Assembly (NCBI GenBank): GCA_023953775.1
Contig: JAMLJD010000024.1
Span: forward strand, 1 to 53,513
Direction of reading: 5' to 3'
DNA: 53,513 nt
Source: Rhizobiaceae bacterium
Lineage (GTDB): Bacteria; Pseudomonadota; Alphaproteobacteria; Rhizobiales; Rhizobiaceae
Of the stretch, positions 9,145-17,978 are shown in pieces (position 1 is the stretch's first letter; every line of letters begins with the position of its first letter). The position numbers were made by a program, and so were the translations under genes. A model generated the notes under the pieces. That model ran no database searches and was not told the DNA's origin. It was given only the letters and a program-made list of their open reading frames with translations.

Positions 9145-9165
9145 TTGACGTTTCCGTAAACGTAA
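9145..9165 (-). promoter_or_regulatory. MerR (LiuR-like) operator, site A
   Basis: The sequence TTGACGTTTCCGTAAACGTAA contains inverted arms ACGTTT/AAACGT around a 4-base centre. Read on the minus strand it matches site B (before the acyl-CoA dehydrogenase at 24765) at 19 of 21 positions. It sits 25 bases before the nitronate monooxygenase start, where it would overlap the promoter. Confidence 0.7.
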
Positions 9166-9320
9166 CTTCCATACCAGATCGCCACGGCATGGCAAACGGA
9201 CAATCTCGACCGCCCCCGGGCGCTTGCCGTCGCCGAGCGCGGTCAACCTCTGTTGTTGATCGTCGGGCCGTCGGCAGCTAACGATGGCATGTCGGGAATA
9301 CGGATTCGCAGGGCAAGATC

Positions 9321-10421
9321 TTGGATTCGGTCGAAAAAGCGATCAGGAACGCCCTTGCGAAAGGCGACGCGGAGGATCGCGCGTTTCGCGAGAGGGTCTA
9401 CCGCTCGGCCTTCGCCGCGCTCGACCGCGCCGCGCAGGCCAATCCCGGCATGGACCAGGCGACGATCGACGGCCGCAGCCGCTCCTTGAAAGAGACGGTG
9501 AGCCGGATCGAATCCGAGTTCATCCCGGCCGTCGAAATCGGTACCGCCGCCCCGGCGCCGGCGACCCCGCATGTTGACAGTCCGCGTGATGCGGTTCCGC
9601 GCGATGACGGCCGGATCGAGCCCGATATCGGCGCCCCGCCGCCGCGGCCGGAACGGCGCGACCCCGATCTGGGCGACACGCGGCCGCTGCGCGACGACCG
9701 GCTTCCGCCCGACAGCTATGCCATCGACGATCCGCGCGAGGTCTTCACGGACGATCGCCGGCCGCGGCGCGCCCGCCGCTGGTTCTCGCTCGCCTTCATC
9801 ATCGTCACGCTGTTCGCCGCGCTGGGTGTCGGCGCGTGGTGGGTCTACCAGAGCGGCATCCTCACCGGCCCGAGCGAGATCGAGCAGCCGGTGCCCAATC
9901 CGCCCAAGGTGCTCGACGAGGAAGACTTCGTGCCGCCCGAGGAAGAGGCCGACGGGCCGCTGATCCCGGGCGCCGAGGACAACCGCGACTGGCTGACCAT
10001 CTTCTCGCCGGCCGACCCGACGCGCGTCAGCACGCCCGCCGACGCGCTCGCCGACATCATGGAGGAGGACGGGCAGAGCTTCCTGCGCATAAGGTCCGGC
10101 GCGTCCGGCTCGGCCATCATCTTCGATGTCGGCCAGGGCGTGCTGGAGCAGATTGCCGGCAAGACCGCGATCTTCAACCTCACCGTCCGCTCTGAGGAAG
10201 GTGAGGAGACCCAGATCGCCGTCGAGTGCAATTTCGGCGAACTCGGCGATTGCGGCCGCAAGCGCTATGCGGTGAACCAGACGCAGGCCGACTATCTCTT
10301 CGAGATCGCGCTGCCCGACATGCGCCCCGGCGCCGGCGGAACGCTGGCGATCAACACCGACATATCGAACGGCCGCAAGGCGATCGACGTCTACGAAATC
10401 CGGGTCGCCGTCACGAATTGA
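9321..10421 (+). CDS. Hypothetical single-pass membrane protein
   Basis: I do not recognise a family. The 366-residue protein has a helical N-terminal region rich in Arg and Ala (1-60), a Pro/Asp/Arg-rich linker (80-150) and one transmembrane segment near residues 154-174 (FSLAFIIVTLFAALGVGAWWV). A C-terminal domain (about 220-366) ends in beta-rich sequence with two cysteines close together (ECNFGELGDC). The linker and charge pattern suggest the C-terminal domain lies in the periplasm. The start is uncertain: TTG at 9321 gives the longest good match to coding composition and no strong ribosome-binding site is present. It ends 11 bases inside the ligase gene on the other strand. Confidence 0.75.
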   Translation: MDSVEKAIRNALAKGDAEDRAFRERVYRSAFAALDRAAQANPGMDQATIDGRSRSLKETVSRIESEFIPAVEIGTAAPAPATPHVDSPRDAVPRDDGRIEPDIGAPPPRPERRDPDLGDTRPLRDDRLPPDSYAIDDPREVFTDDRRPRRARRWFSLAFIIVTLFAALGVGAWWVYQSGILTGPSEIEQPVPNPPKVLDEEDFVPPEEEADGPLIPGAEDNRDWLTIFSPADPTRVSTPADALADIMEEDGQSFLRIRSGASGSAIIFDVGQGVLEQIAGKTAIFNLTVRSEEGEETQIAVECNFGELGDCGRKRYAVNQTQADYLFEIALPDMRPGAGGTLAINTDISNGRKAIDVYEIRVAVTN

Positions 10422-12024
10422 CCGCTTCGCCGTCAGGCAGCAGCGAGCGCAGATAGTCGATCCTGTCGGCCTCGGCCGCCGGCTTGTCCCAGCGCAGCCG
10501 GGAAATGCGGGGAAAGCGCATCGCAACGCCGGATTTGTGCCGCTTGGACCGGTTCAGCCCCTCGAAGGCGATCTCCAGAACCAGCCCGTGGTTCGGCTCC
10601 GCGCGGACCGAACGCACCGGCCCGAACCGTTCGACCGTGTTGTCGCGGACATATTTGTCGAGCTGCTTCAGCTCCTCGTCGGTGAAGCCGAAATAGGCCT
10701 TGCCGACCGGCACGAGCTCCGGCGCGTCCCCGGGTCCCGACCACACCCCGAAGGTGAAGTCGGAGTAGAAGCTCGAACGCTTGCCATGGCCGCGCTGGGC
10801 ATACATCAGCACCGCGTCGACCGTGTAGGGGTCGCGCTTCCACTTGAACCACGGACCCTTCGGCCGGCCGGGCACATAGGCCGAATCCCGCCGCTTGATC
10901 ATCACGCCCTCGATGACCGGATGCGGAGGATCGCGCCTCAGAACATCGAGCTCGTCCCAGCGCGAGAACGCCACCAGTGGCGACAGGTCGAAACGCTTGC
11001 CGGCCCGCGCCACGAAGCGCTCCAGGGCCTCTCGCCGTTCCTCGAAGGCGAGCGGCCTCATGTCGGTCTCGCCGTCGGCCAGAAGGTCGTAGGAGCGGAT
11101 GAAGGCCGGGAACCGCTCCTGCATCTTTGCCGACACGGCCTTGCGGTTGAGCCGCTGCTGCAGGTCGCCGAACGTGCCGGTCGTGCCGCCAGGTTCCCCG
11201 ACCAGCAGCTCGCCGTCGATCGCCCCGTCGAACTCCATCGCCTCGACGACGTCGGGAAAGGCCTGCGAGATGTCGTCGCCGGTGCGCGAATAAAGCCGCT
11301 TCAGCCCGTTCTCCGAAACCGCCTGCACGCGGATCCCGTCCCACTTCCACTCCGCGACGAACTCGGCCGGGTCGAGCTTGTCGAGGTCGGTGTCGCCGAC
11401 CGGATGCGACAGCATCACCGGCCTGAACAGCGCCTGCGCGGCGGGCTCCGGCCGCCCGGCACGGCCCTCGAGCCAGGCAAAAAGCGGCTCGTAGGGAATC
11501 TCGAGCCCGTGCCACAGCTCCTCGATCTCGGTCGTGTCGACGCCGCCCATCTCTGCCAGCGCCTGCCGCGCGAGGCGCGCCGACACGCCGATCCGCAATC
11601 CGCCGGTCACCAGCTTGATCAGCGCGAAGCGGGCCGACGGATCGAGCCGGTCGAGCAGCCCGGCGACGAGGCCGGGCGCATCGGACCGCGTGGCGTTGCG
11701 GAACCGCTCCACCACCTCGGGCAGATGCGGCACGTCGGTATTGGCGACGTCGGCGGCGGGCCAGGCGAGCGCGATCGTCTCTGCGAGGTCGCCGACATAG
11801 TCGTAGGAATAGCCGAACAGCACCGGGTCCATGCGCTCTGAGATCAGCGCGCGCAACATCGCCGGCTTGACCGAGGAAAAGCTGAGATCGCCGGTAATCG
11901 CCGCCAGCGCGTAGCCGCGGTCGGGGTCCGGCGCCTCGCGGAAATATTCGGTCAGGAGCCGGATCTTGCCGTTGCGCGACGGCGTCAGCACCAGCCGGTC
12001 GAGCAGTTCGGCGAAGCGGATCAT
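10411..12024 (-). CDS. ATP-dependent DNA ligase of the ligase-associated repair cluster
   Basis: The 537-residue ligase has an N-terminal helical domain (from MIRFAELLDRL), then nucleotidyltransferase motif I EWKWDGIRVQ with the adenylated lysine near residue 227, and a C-terminal OB domain. It matches the so-called cisplatin-damage-response ligases that form an operon with an MBL-fold exonuclease. Its ATG overlaps the stop of the exonuclease gene (ATGA at 12021-12024), so the two are translationally coupled. The partner helicase and phosphoesterase genes lie on the opposite strand 2 kb away. It would seal nicks after damage processing; the family acts beside, not in place of, the NAD-dependent LigA. 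Confidence 0.93.
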   Translation of the reverse strand: MIRFAELLDRLVLTPSRNGKIRLLTEYFREAPDPDRGYALAAITGDLSFSSVKPAMLRALISERMDPVLFGYSYDYVGDLAETIALAWPAADVANTDVPHLPEVVERFRNATRSDAPGLVAGLLDRLDPSARFALIKLVTGGLRIGVSARLARQALAEMGGVDTTEIEELWHGLEIPYEPLFAWLEGRAGRPEPAAQALFRPVMLSHPVGDTDLDKLDPAEFVAEWKWDGIRVQAVSENGLKRLYSRTGDDISQAFPDVVEAMEFDGAIDGELLVGEPGGTTGTFGDLQQRLNRKAVSAKMQERFPAFIRSYDLLADGETDMRPLAFEERREALERFVARAGKRFDLSPLVAFSRWDELDVLRRDPPHPVIEGVMIKRRDSAYVPGRPKGPWFKWKRDPYTVDAVLMYAQRGHGKRSSFYSDFTFGVWSGPGDAPELVPVGKAYFGFTDEELKQLDKYVRDNTVERFGPVRSVRAEPNHGLVLEIAFEGLNRSKRHKSGVAMRFPRISRLRWDKPAAEADRIDYLRSLLPDGEAVNS

Positions 12025-13031
12025 TCGGCCTCGTCCTCGTAGCCGACCAGATGCAGCGGCCTGGCCGCGATGCCGTTGAGCCCGCACCAGCGCACCAGCG
12101 CTTCCTCGCGGCCATGCGTCACCCAGACCTCCCGCGCGCCGGTCTCGGTGATCGTGTCTGTCAGTTCGTCCCAGTCCGAATGGTCCGAGATGATCAGGGG
12201 CAGCTCGACGCCACGCTGTTTCGCGCGCTGCCTGATGCGCATCCAGCCAGACGCGAAGCAGGCGACGGGATCGGGGAAGCGCCGCGCCCAGCGGTCGGCG
12301 AAGGCGGATGGCGGGCAGACCACGATCGCGCCAGCGAAGCGCTGCTTCTCGGACCGGTCGACCGTCGCCTGCTCGAGCCGGCCGAGGTCGATGCCCTGCT
12401 GCTGGTAATAGTCGCACAGCTTCGCCAGGGCGCCGTGGATGTAGATCGGCGCGTCGTAGCCATTGTCGCGCAGCGCCCGGATCACCCGCTGCGCCTTGCC
12501 GAGCGAGTAGGCGCCGACGAGATGCGCCCGCTCGGGAAACTGTCGCACGGAATGGAGCAGGCGGGCGATCTCGGTCGCGGTCTCGGGATGGCGGAACACC
12601 GGCAGCCCGAACGTCGCCTCGGTGATGAAGACGTCGCAGGCGACCGGCTCGAACGGACGGCAGGTCGGGTCGGCGAGCCGCTTGTAGTCGCCGGAGGCGA
12701 CGATCCTGACGCCGTCCTGTTCGACGCAGATCTGCGCCGAGCCGAGCACGTGGCCGGCGGGATGAAACGTCGCCGAGACATCTCCCATCGAAACCGTCTC
12801 GCCGAGCCGCGCCTCCTGCGTGGTCTCGGCAAAATCCGCACCGTAGCGCAGCGCCATGATGTCGAGCGTCTCGCGCGTCGCCATCACCGCGCGGTGGCCG
12901 GCACGCGCATGGTCGGCATGGCCGTGGGTGATCAGCGCCCGCTCGACCGGCCGCACCGGGTCGATGAAGAAATCGCCGCCGGGACAGTAGAGCCCTTCCG
13001 GCCGTGGGTGAAGGATCGCGTGCGCCTGCAT
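12021..13031 (-). CDS. Ligase-associated MBL-fold DNA exonuclease
   Basis: The 336-residue metallo-beta-lactamase/beta-CASP-fold nuclease starts MQAHAILHPRPEGLYCPGG. Metal ligands appear in THGHADHARAG near residue 41 and HPAGHVLGSAQ near residue 87; a conserved SGDYK follows. It resembles mRNA 3'-processing nucleases but belongs to the DNA-repair subfamily always paired with the ATP-dependent ligase. The start at 13031 is chosen by family length; an upstream in-frame start adds an Arg-rich stretch of 35 residues. It overlaps the ligase by 4 bases. A methyltransferase gene is divergent from it, sharing a 110-base promoter region. Confidence 0.92.
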   Translation of the reverse strand: MQAHAILHPRPEGLYCPGGDFFIDPVRPVERALITHGHADHARAGHRAVMATRETLDIMALRYGADFAETTQEARLGETVSMGDVSATFHPAGHVLGSAQICVEQDGVRIVASGDYKRLADPTCRPFEPVACDVFITEATFGLPVFRHPETATEIARLLHSVRQFPERAHLVGAYSLGKAQRVIRALRDNGYDAPIYIHGALAKLCDYYQQQGIDLGRLEQATVDRSEKQRFAGAIVVCPPSAFADRWARRFPDPVACFASGWMRIRQRAKQRGVELPLIISDHSDWDELTDTITETGAREVWVTHGREEALVRWCGLNGIAARPLHLVGYEDEAE

Positions 13032-13141
13032 GGCGTCAAAGATAGGCCGTTCGCGCCGTCGCGGAAGCCTCTTGCGTGTTTCTCCTGACGGGAGCATAAG
13101 CCGGCGGCCCGGCCGACCGGGTATCGCGACATCCATTCCAC

Positions 13142-14122
13142 ATGCCCGCCCTCCATCTGTCCTCCGGCGATCTGATTGCCGATCGCCGCGCTTCTTACGC
13201 CGAAATGCTGTGGCAGGCCGGCGATCGCGCGGCCGCCGTCGATCTCATGCGTGACGTCCTGGCCCTCGTCCCCCTATGGGCCGCCGGCTGGTTCCGGCTG
13301 GGAGAGATGCTGGACGACGACAAGCGATCGGCCGAAGCGGCCGATGCCTGGCGCGAGGCGCTGCGGCTCGATCCCGGCGACCGTGCCGGCGCCGTCCTGA
13401 AGCTGGCCGGCATTGGCGCCGCCACCGGTCTGGAAGCCGTGCCGTCCGCCTTCGTGGAAACGCTGTTCGACCAGTACGCCGGTCGCTTCGACGCCGCCCT
13501 GGTCGAAACGCTCGACTATCGCGTTCCAGAGCTCATCGTCGCGGCCATGACGGCAGCGGGGCGCGAAAGCTTCCGCCATGCGCTGGATCTCGGTTGCGGG
13601 ACGGGGCTGATGGGCGAGCGCCTGCGCGGCCGTGCGAGCTATCTCGAAGGCGTCGATATCTCGGCCGGCATGCTGAAGCGCGCCGAGGCCAAACGCATCT
13701 ACGACGCGCTTGCCCGGCAGGATCTTCATGTGCTTGCGGCGGATGCCGCTCGCGCCGATCTGGTGACGGCCGCCGACGTGCTGATCTATGTCGGCGCGCT
13801 CGACAGGCTGTTCGCGACCGTCGCCGGGCTGCTGTTGCCCGGCGGCTGGTTCGCCTTCTCCGTCGAACATCACGATGGACCTGAACCGATGGCGCTGCGC
13901 GCGTCGCGCCGCTATGCCCATTCTCGCGCCGGCGTGCTGGAGGCGTTGGCGGGCGCCGGCCTGGAGCCGCGCTCGATCGAGGACGCGATCATCCGCATGG
14001 ACCGCGGCGAACCGCTCGTGGGGCTGATCGTCGTGGCTGAGAAGCAAGCGGTGCAGCCGGCATCCGCCCTCCGTGTCGTCGAGGACGACGTGGCTGCCGA
14101 GCATCTGCCGCTACCCCACTGA
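13142..14122 (+). CDS. TPR-containing class I SAM-dependent methyltransferase
   Basis: The 326-residue protein has a TPR-like helical region at residues 15-85 (AAVDLMRDVLALVP and AADAWREALRLDPGD). A Rossmann methyltransferase domain follows, with motif I LDLGCGTGLMG near residue 150, acidic ribose-binding GVDIS near 173, and ADVLIYVGAL for motif IV. The methyl acceptor is unknown. It sits between the two arms of the DNA-repair cluster: divergent from exonuclease-ligase and 58 bases before the helicase on the same strand. It may therefore be transcribed with the helicase and phosphoesterase, but its family gives no direct link to DNA repair. Confidence 0.85.
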   Translation: MPALHLSSGDLIADRRASYAEMLWQAGDRAAAVDLMRDVLALVPLWAAGWFRLGEMLDDDKRSAEAADAWREALRLDPGDRAGAVLKLAGIGAATGLEAVPSAFVETLFDQYAGRFDAALVETLDYRVPELIVAAMTAAGRESFRHALDLGCGTGLMGERLRGRASYLEGVDISAGMLKRAEAKRIYDALARQDLHVLAADAARADLVTAADVLIYVGALDRLFATVAGLLLPGGWFAFSVEHHDGPEPMALRASRRYAHSRAGVLEALAGAGLEPRSIEDAIIRMDRGEPLVGLIVVAEKQAVQPASALRVVEDDVAAEHLPLPH

Positions 14123-14180
14123 TCACGGTTTGTTCGCAAAATCGCTTGGCGCTGCCCCTGCCCGGCGCTAGTTTCGCGGC

Positions 14181-16703
14181 GTGACCGTCCAATCAGAACC
14201 CGCCGCGACAGAATTCGCCGCCCGCCTGCCGGAAGCCTTCCTGCGCTGGTTCGCCGAGCGCGGCTGGTCGCCCCGGCCGCACCAGCTTGAATTGTTGTCG
14301 CGCGTCGAGGCGGGATCGTCGGTCCTGCTGATCGCGCCGACCGGCGCGGGCAAGACGCTGGCCGGCTTCCTGCCGACGCTGACGGCGCTCGCCGCACGCC
14401 CGAGAGCGAAGCCGGGCGAGCCCCGGCGCGGCATCCACACGCTCTACATTTCGCCGCTCAAGGCGCTCGCCGTCGACATCGAGCGTAATCTCGGGCGGCC
14501 GGTCGCCGAGATGGGACTGCCGATCACCATCGAGACACGCACCGGCGACACGCCGGCGCACAAGCGCCAGCGCCAGAAGCACGCGCCGCCCGATATCCTG
14601 CTGACCACGCCCGAGCAGCTCGCCCTTTTGATCGCCAGCCCCGATGCGGAGCGCTTCTTCGCCGACCTCAGGCATGTCGTGCTCGACGAGCTGCATTCGC
14701 TGGTGATTTCAAAGCGCGGCCACCTCCTGGCGCTCGGCCTTGCGCGCCTCAGGCGCATTGTGCCGTCGCTGATCTCGATCGGCCTTTCGGCCACCGTCGC
14801 CGAGCCCGACGAATTGCGCCGCTGGCTGGTGGACCAGCAGCCGGAAGGGCGGATGGCCGGGCTGATCACCGTGCCGGGCGGCGCCAAGCCCGAGATCACG
14901 ATCCTGGAATCGGCCGAGCGCGTGCCATGGGCCGGCCACTCGGCGCGCTATGCGATGCCGGAGGTCTACGATGCGATCCGGCGCCATCGCACGACACTGC
15001 TCTTCGTCAACACCCGCAGCCAGGCCGAGCTTCTGTTCCAGGAGCTGTGGCGCATCAACGAGGATTCGCTGCCGATCGCGCTCCATCACGGCTCGCTCGA
15101 CGTCGGTCAGCGGCGCAAGGTCGAAAAGGCGATGGAGGCCGGAAGCCTGCGCGCCATCGTTGCCACCTCGACGCTCGATCTCGGCATCGACTGGGGCGAC
15201 GTCGATCTGGTCGTCCATGTCGGCGCGCCGAAAGGCGCGAGCCGGCTTGCCCAGCGCATCGGCCGCTCGAACCACCGCATGGACGAGCCGAGCCGCGCCA
15301 TTCTCGTCCCGGCCAACCGCTTCGAGGTGATGGAATGCCGCGCCGCGCTGGAGGCCAACTATCTCGGCGCGCAGGACACGCCGCCGCTGATCGAGGGCGG
15401 CCTCGACGTGCTCGCCCAGCACGTCCTCGGCGCCGCCTGCGCGGCGCCCTTCGACGCCGACGCGCTTTTCGACGAGATCCGCACCGCCGCACCCTATGCC
15501 ACGCTCGACCGCGATACCTTCGACCGGGTGGTGGATTTCGTGGCGACCGGCGGCTACGCGCTGAAGAGCTACGAGCGCTATGCGCGCATCCGCAAGACGC
15601 CCGACGGCCGGTGGCGCGTGTCGCATCCGCGCATCGCCCAGCAATACCGGCTCAATGTCGGCACGATCATCGAGATGCCGATGCTCAACGTCCGCTATGT
15701 CCGCGCCGGCAGGGGGACGGCCTCGCGCGGCGGGCCGATCCTCGGCAAGGTCGAGGAATATTTCCTCGAGACGCTGGCGCCGGGCGACACCTTCATGTTC
15801 TCCGGCAAGGTGCTGCGCTTCGAGGGCATCCGCGAGAACGAGGCCTTCGTCTCCAACGCCGCCGGCACCGATGCCATGGTGCCGGCCTATGCCGGCGGCA
15901 AGTTCCCGCTGTCGACCTTCCTCGCAGACCAGGTGCGCGGCATGCTGGCCGATCCCGATCGCTGGCAGGCGCTGCCGGACCAGGTGTCCGACTGGCTGCG
16001 CATCCAGAAGGAGAAGTCCGTCCTGCCCGCGAAGGGCGACCTTCTGGTCGAGACCTTCCCGCGCGGGCAGCGCCACTACATGGTCGCCTATCCCTTCGAG
16101 GGCAGGCTGGCGCACCAGACGCTCGGCATGCTGCTCACGCGCCGGCTCGAGCGCGCCGGCTCGCGGCCGCTCGGCTTCGTCGCGACCGACTATTCGCTCG
16201 CGGTCTGGGCGCTGCGCGACATGGGCCGGCAGTTCCGCACCGGCGAGCTGCCGCTGGCGGAGCTCTTCGACGAGGACATGCTTGGTGACGACCTCGAGGC
16301 GTGGCTGGCGGATTCGTGGCTGTTGAAGCGCACCTTCCGCAACTGCGCGGTGATCTCCGGCCTGATCGAGAAGCGTCACCCGGGACAGGAAAAGACCGGC
16401 CGCCAGGTCACCGTCTCGGCCGACCTGATCTACGACGTGCTGCGCAGCCACGAGCCCGACCACATCCTCTTGCAGGCGACACGCGCCGACGCGGCGGCCG
16501 GCCTGCTCGATGTCAGGAGACTTGGCGAGATGCTCTCCCGCATTCGCGGCCGAATCGTGCATAAGGACCTCGAACGGATCTCGCCGCTCGCCGTGCCGAT
16601 CATGCTGGAGATCGGCAAGGAGCCGGTGCAGGGCGGCGCCAATGACGCGCTGCTGGCCGAGACGGTCGAGAGCCTGATCGAGGAAGCGATGGGTCGGGAA
16701 TGA
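14181..16703 (+). CDS. Ligase-associated DEXH-box DNA helicase (Lhr-like)
   Basis: The 840-residue superfamily 2 helicase carries Walker A APTGAGKT near residue 52, the DELH box near 168, motif III LSATV near 203, and a helicase C domain with GSLDVGQR...TSTLDLGIDWGD and QRIGRSNHR. The C-terminal half (about 400-840) matches the Lhr-Core region with winged-helix and beta-barrel parts. It would translocate 3'-5' on single-stranded DNA. The start is GTG at 14181. Its stop overlaps the start of the phosphoesterase gene by 4 bases (ATGA). This is the helicase of the Lig-Exo-Hel-PdeM repair set. Confidence 0.94.
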   Translation: MTVQSEPAATEFAARLPEAFLRWFAERGWSPRPHQLELLSRVEAGSSVLLIAPTGAGKTLAGFLPTLTALAARPRAKPGEPRRGIHTLYISPLKALAVDIERNLGRPVAEMGLPITIETRTGDTPAHKRQRQKHAPPDILLTTPEQLALLIASPDAERFFADLRHVVLDELHSLVISKRGHLLALGLARLRRIVPSLISIGLSATVAEPDELRRWLVDQQPEGRMAGLITVPGGAKPEITILESAERVPWAGHSARYAMPEVYDAIRRHRTTLLFVNTRSQAELLFQELWRINEDSLPIALHHGSLDVGQRRKVEKAMEAGSLRAIVATSTLDLGIDWGDVDLVVHVGAPKGASRLAQRIGRSNHRMDEPSRAILVPANRFEVMECRAALEANYLGAQDTPPLIEGGLDVLAQHVLGAACAAPFDADALFDEIRTAAPYATLDRDTFDRVVDFVATGGYALKSYERYARIRKTPDGRWRVSHPRIAQQYRLNVGTIIEMPMLNVRYVRAGRGTASRGGPILGKVEEYFLETLAPGDTFMFSGKVLRFEGIRENEAFVSNAAGTDAMVPAYAGGKFPLSTFLADQVRGMLADPDRWQALPDQVSDWLRIQKEKSVLPAKGDLLVETFPRGQRHYMVAYPFEGRLAHQTLGMLLTRRLERAGSRPLGFVATDYSLAVWALRDMGRQFRTGELPLAELFDEDMLGDDLEAWLADSWLLKRTFRNCAVISGLIEKRHPGQEKTGRQVTVSADLIYDVLRSHEPDHILLQATRADAAAGLLDVRRLGEMLSRIRGRIVHKDLERISPLAVPIMLEIGKEPVQGGANDALLAETVESLIEEAMGRE

Positions 16704-17419
16704 ACGGAGCGGTGGCGGGCCTGGAGGATCGCGAACACCACGCCATCGAGGGCGCGGTGGCCGGCGTGCGCGGCGTGTTCGACAGTTCGGGCGTGCTGTG
16801 GCTGCCCGACGACGGCGTGCTTGTCGTCTCAGACCTGCATCTTGAGAAGGGGGCGGCCTTCGCCCGGCGCGGCCGGCTGATCCCGCCTTACGATTCCGCC
16901 GCGACGCTGGCGCGGCTTGCCGCCGTCATCACGCGCTACGAGCCACGTGCGGTGATCAGCCTCGGCGACAGTTTCCACGACGGCGTCGGCGCCGCGATGA
17001 TGCCGCCGGTCTATCGCGACGCTCTGGCCTCGCTGGCGCTTGGGCGCGACTGGTACTGGATCGCCGGCAACCACGATCCCGATCCGCCCGCCGGCCTGCC
17101 CGGTGACTGCGTCGGCGAGCTGGCGGTCGCCGGCCTGACCTTCCGCCACGAGCCGTTGCGCGGGGCGGGCGCGGGCGAGATCGCCGGCCACCTGCATCCC
17201 GGCGCCCGGGTCATACGCCGCGGCAGGTCGATCCGTCGCCCCTGTTTCGCGACCGACGGCAGGCGGCTGGTCATGCCCGCATTCGGTGCCTTCACCGGCA
17301 CGCTCAACGTTCTCGACAAGGCATGGCGCGGCATCCTCCGCCGCGAAGACCTGACGGCTTATCTGATGGGGCCGGGCCGGCTCTATCCGATCCCGGGCTC
17401 TTCGCTCGCCGCCGGGTGA
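16700..17419 (+). CDS. pdeM: Ligase-associated metallophosphoesterase / DNA endonuclease PdeM
   Basis: The 239-residue calcineurin-like phosphoesterase has all metal-binding blocks: VSDLHLEKGAAF, LGDSFHD, AGNHDPDP and the late GHLHPGA. Members of this family are Mn-dependent phosphodiesterases/DNA endonucleases encoded with Lhr-Core helicases. The ATG lies inside the helicase stop (ATGA), which fixes the start. It is the last gene of the rightward arm; a long imperfect palindrome follows at 17434-17477 before the convergent DUF3429 gene. Confidence 0.93.
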   Translation: MNGAVAGLEDREHHAIEGAVAGVRGVFDSSGVLWLPDDGVLVVSDLHLEKGAAFARRGRLIPPYDSAATLARLAAVITRYEPRAVISLGDSFHDGVGAAMMPPVYRDALASLALGRDWYWIAGNHDPDPPAGLPGDCVGELAVAGLTFRHEPLRGAGAGEIAGHLHPGARVIRRGRSIRRPCFATDGRRLVMPAFGAFTGTLNVLDKAWRGILRREDLTAYLMGPGRLYPIPGSSLAAG

Positions 17420-17433
17420 GCAGATGGCCTACA

Positions 17434-17477
17434 GCATTTTGCAGCCAAGTGGGCCCATTTGGCGTTCGCAAAAATGC
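17434..17477. repeat. Imperfect intergenic palindrome between convergent genes
   Basis: Outer arms GCATTTTGC and GCAAAAATGC enclose an inner 20-bp near-palindrome, GCCAAGTGGGCCCATTTGGC (two mismatched pairs). It lies between the 3' ends of pdeM and the DUF3429 gene and has T/A tracts on both flanks, which fits a bidirectional terminator. It may also be a dispersed repeat family. Confidence 0.75.
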
Positions 17478-17493
17478 GTGGGTTCAAAGTGAC

Positions 17494-17976
17494 CTAGGCC
17501 GTCGCCGCGAAGGCGACGATCATCGCAAAGACCGACAGTGCCGTCAGCCAGTTGCGCTGGGTCCCGAACCACTGCGGCACGTCTTCCCTGTGAACCGCCA
17601 GCGCATCCCAAGCGCCCTGGGCTGCAAACGCCACCGCAAGAATGGCGAAGGAATAGGGTGGCTGGAGAAGCAGTGCCGACCAGCCGACGAGGACGGGAAC
17701 CAGGCTGAAGCCGATCTCCAGCGCGCGGCCGGACCGCTGGTCGCCGAGAAACGCCGCCCCCCATCTGATCCCGCCGACGAAGGCGATGATCAGCGCGCTG
17801 TAGGTCGCAAGCAGGAAGATCGTCGCTTCGCGCCAGGGATGGTCGCCGGCGATGGCGAACAGCCAGAGCGCGAGAACGCCCATCAGCGCGAACGCCACCG
17901 CGCCCAGCCGCGCGGCGGCCTGGCGCGTGGGGTCCGCGCCGGGCTCGCCCGTCTCCGCGTCGCTGTCCATGGTCAT
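17494..17976 (-). CDS. DUF3429 integral membrane protein
   Basis: The 160-residue protein has about four to five predicted transmembrane helices: residues 21-45, 52-70 (ending FVGGIRWG), 86-104, 107-125 and 142-160. GGIRWGAAF and the surrounding pattern match DUF3429. Its function is unknown. The ATG at 17976 follows an AGAGGG ribosome-binding site and lies 2 bases after the stop of the TIGR02186 gene, so it is the third gene of the TSUP operon. Confidence 0.8.
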   Translation of the reverse strand: MTMDSDAETGEPGADPTRQAAARLGAVAFALMGVLALWLFAIAGDHPWREATIFLLATYSALIIAFVGGIRWGAAFLGDQRSGRALEIGFSLVPVLVGWSALLLQPPYSFAILAVAFAAQGAWDALAVHREDVPQWFGTQRNWLTALSVFAMIVAFAATA

Positions 17977-17978
17977 GG

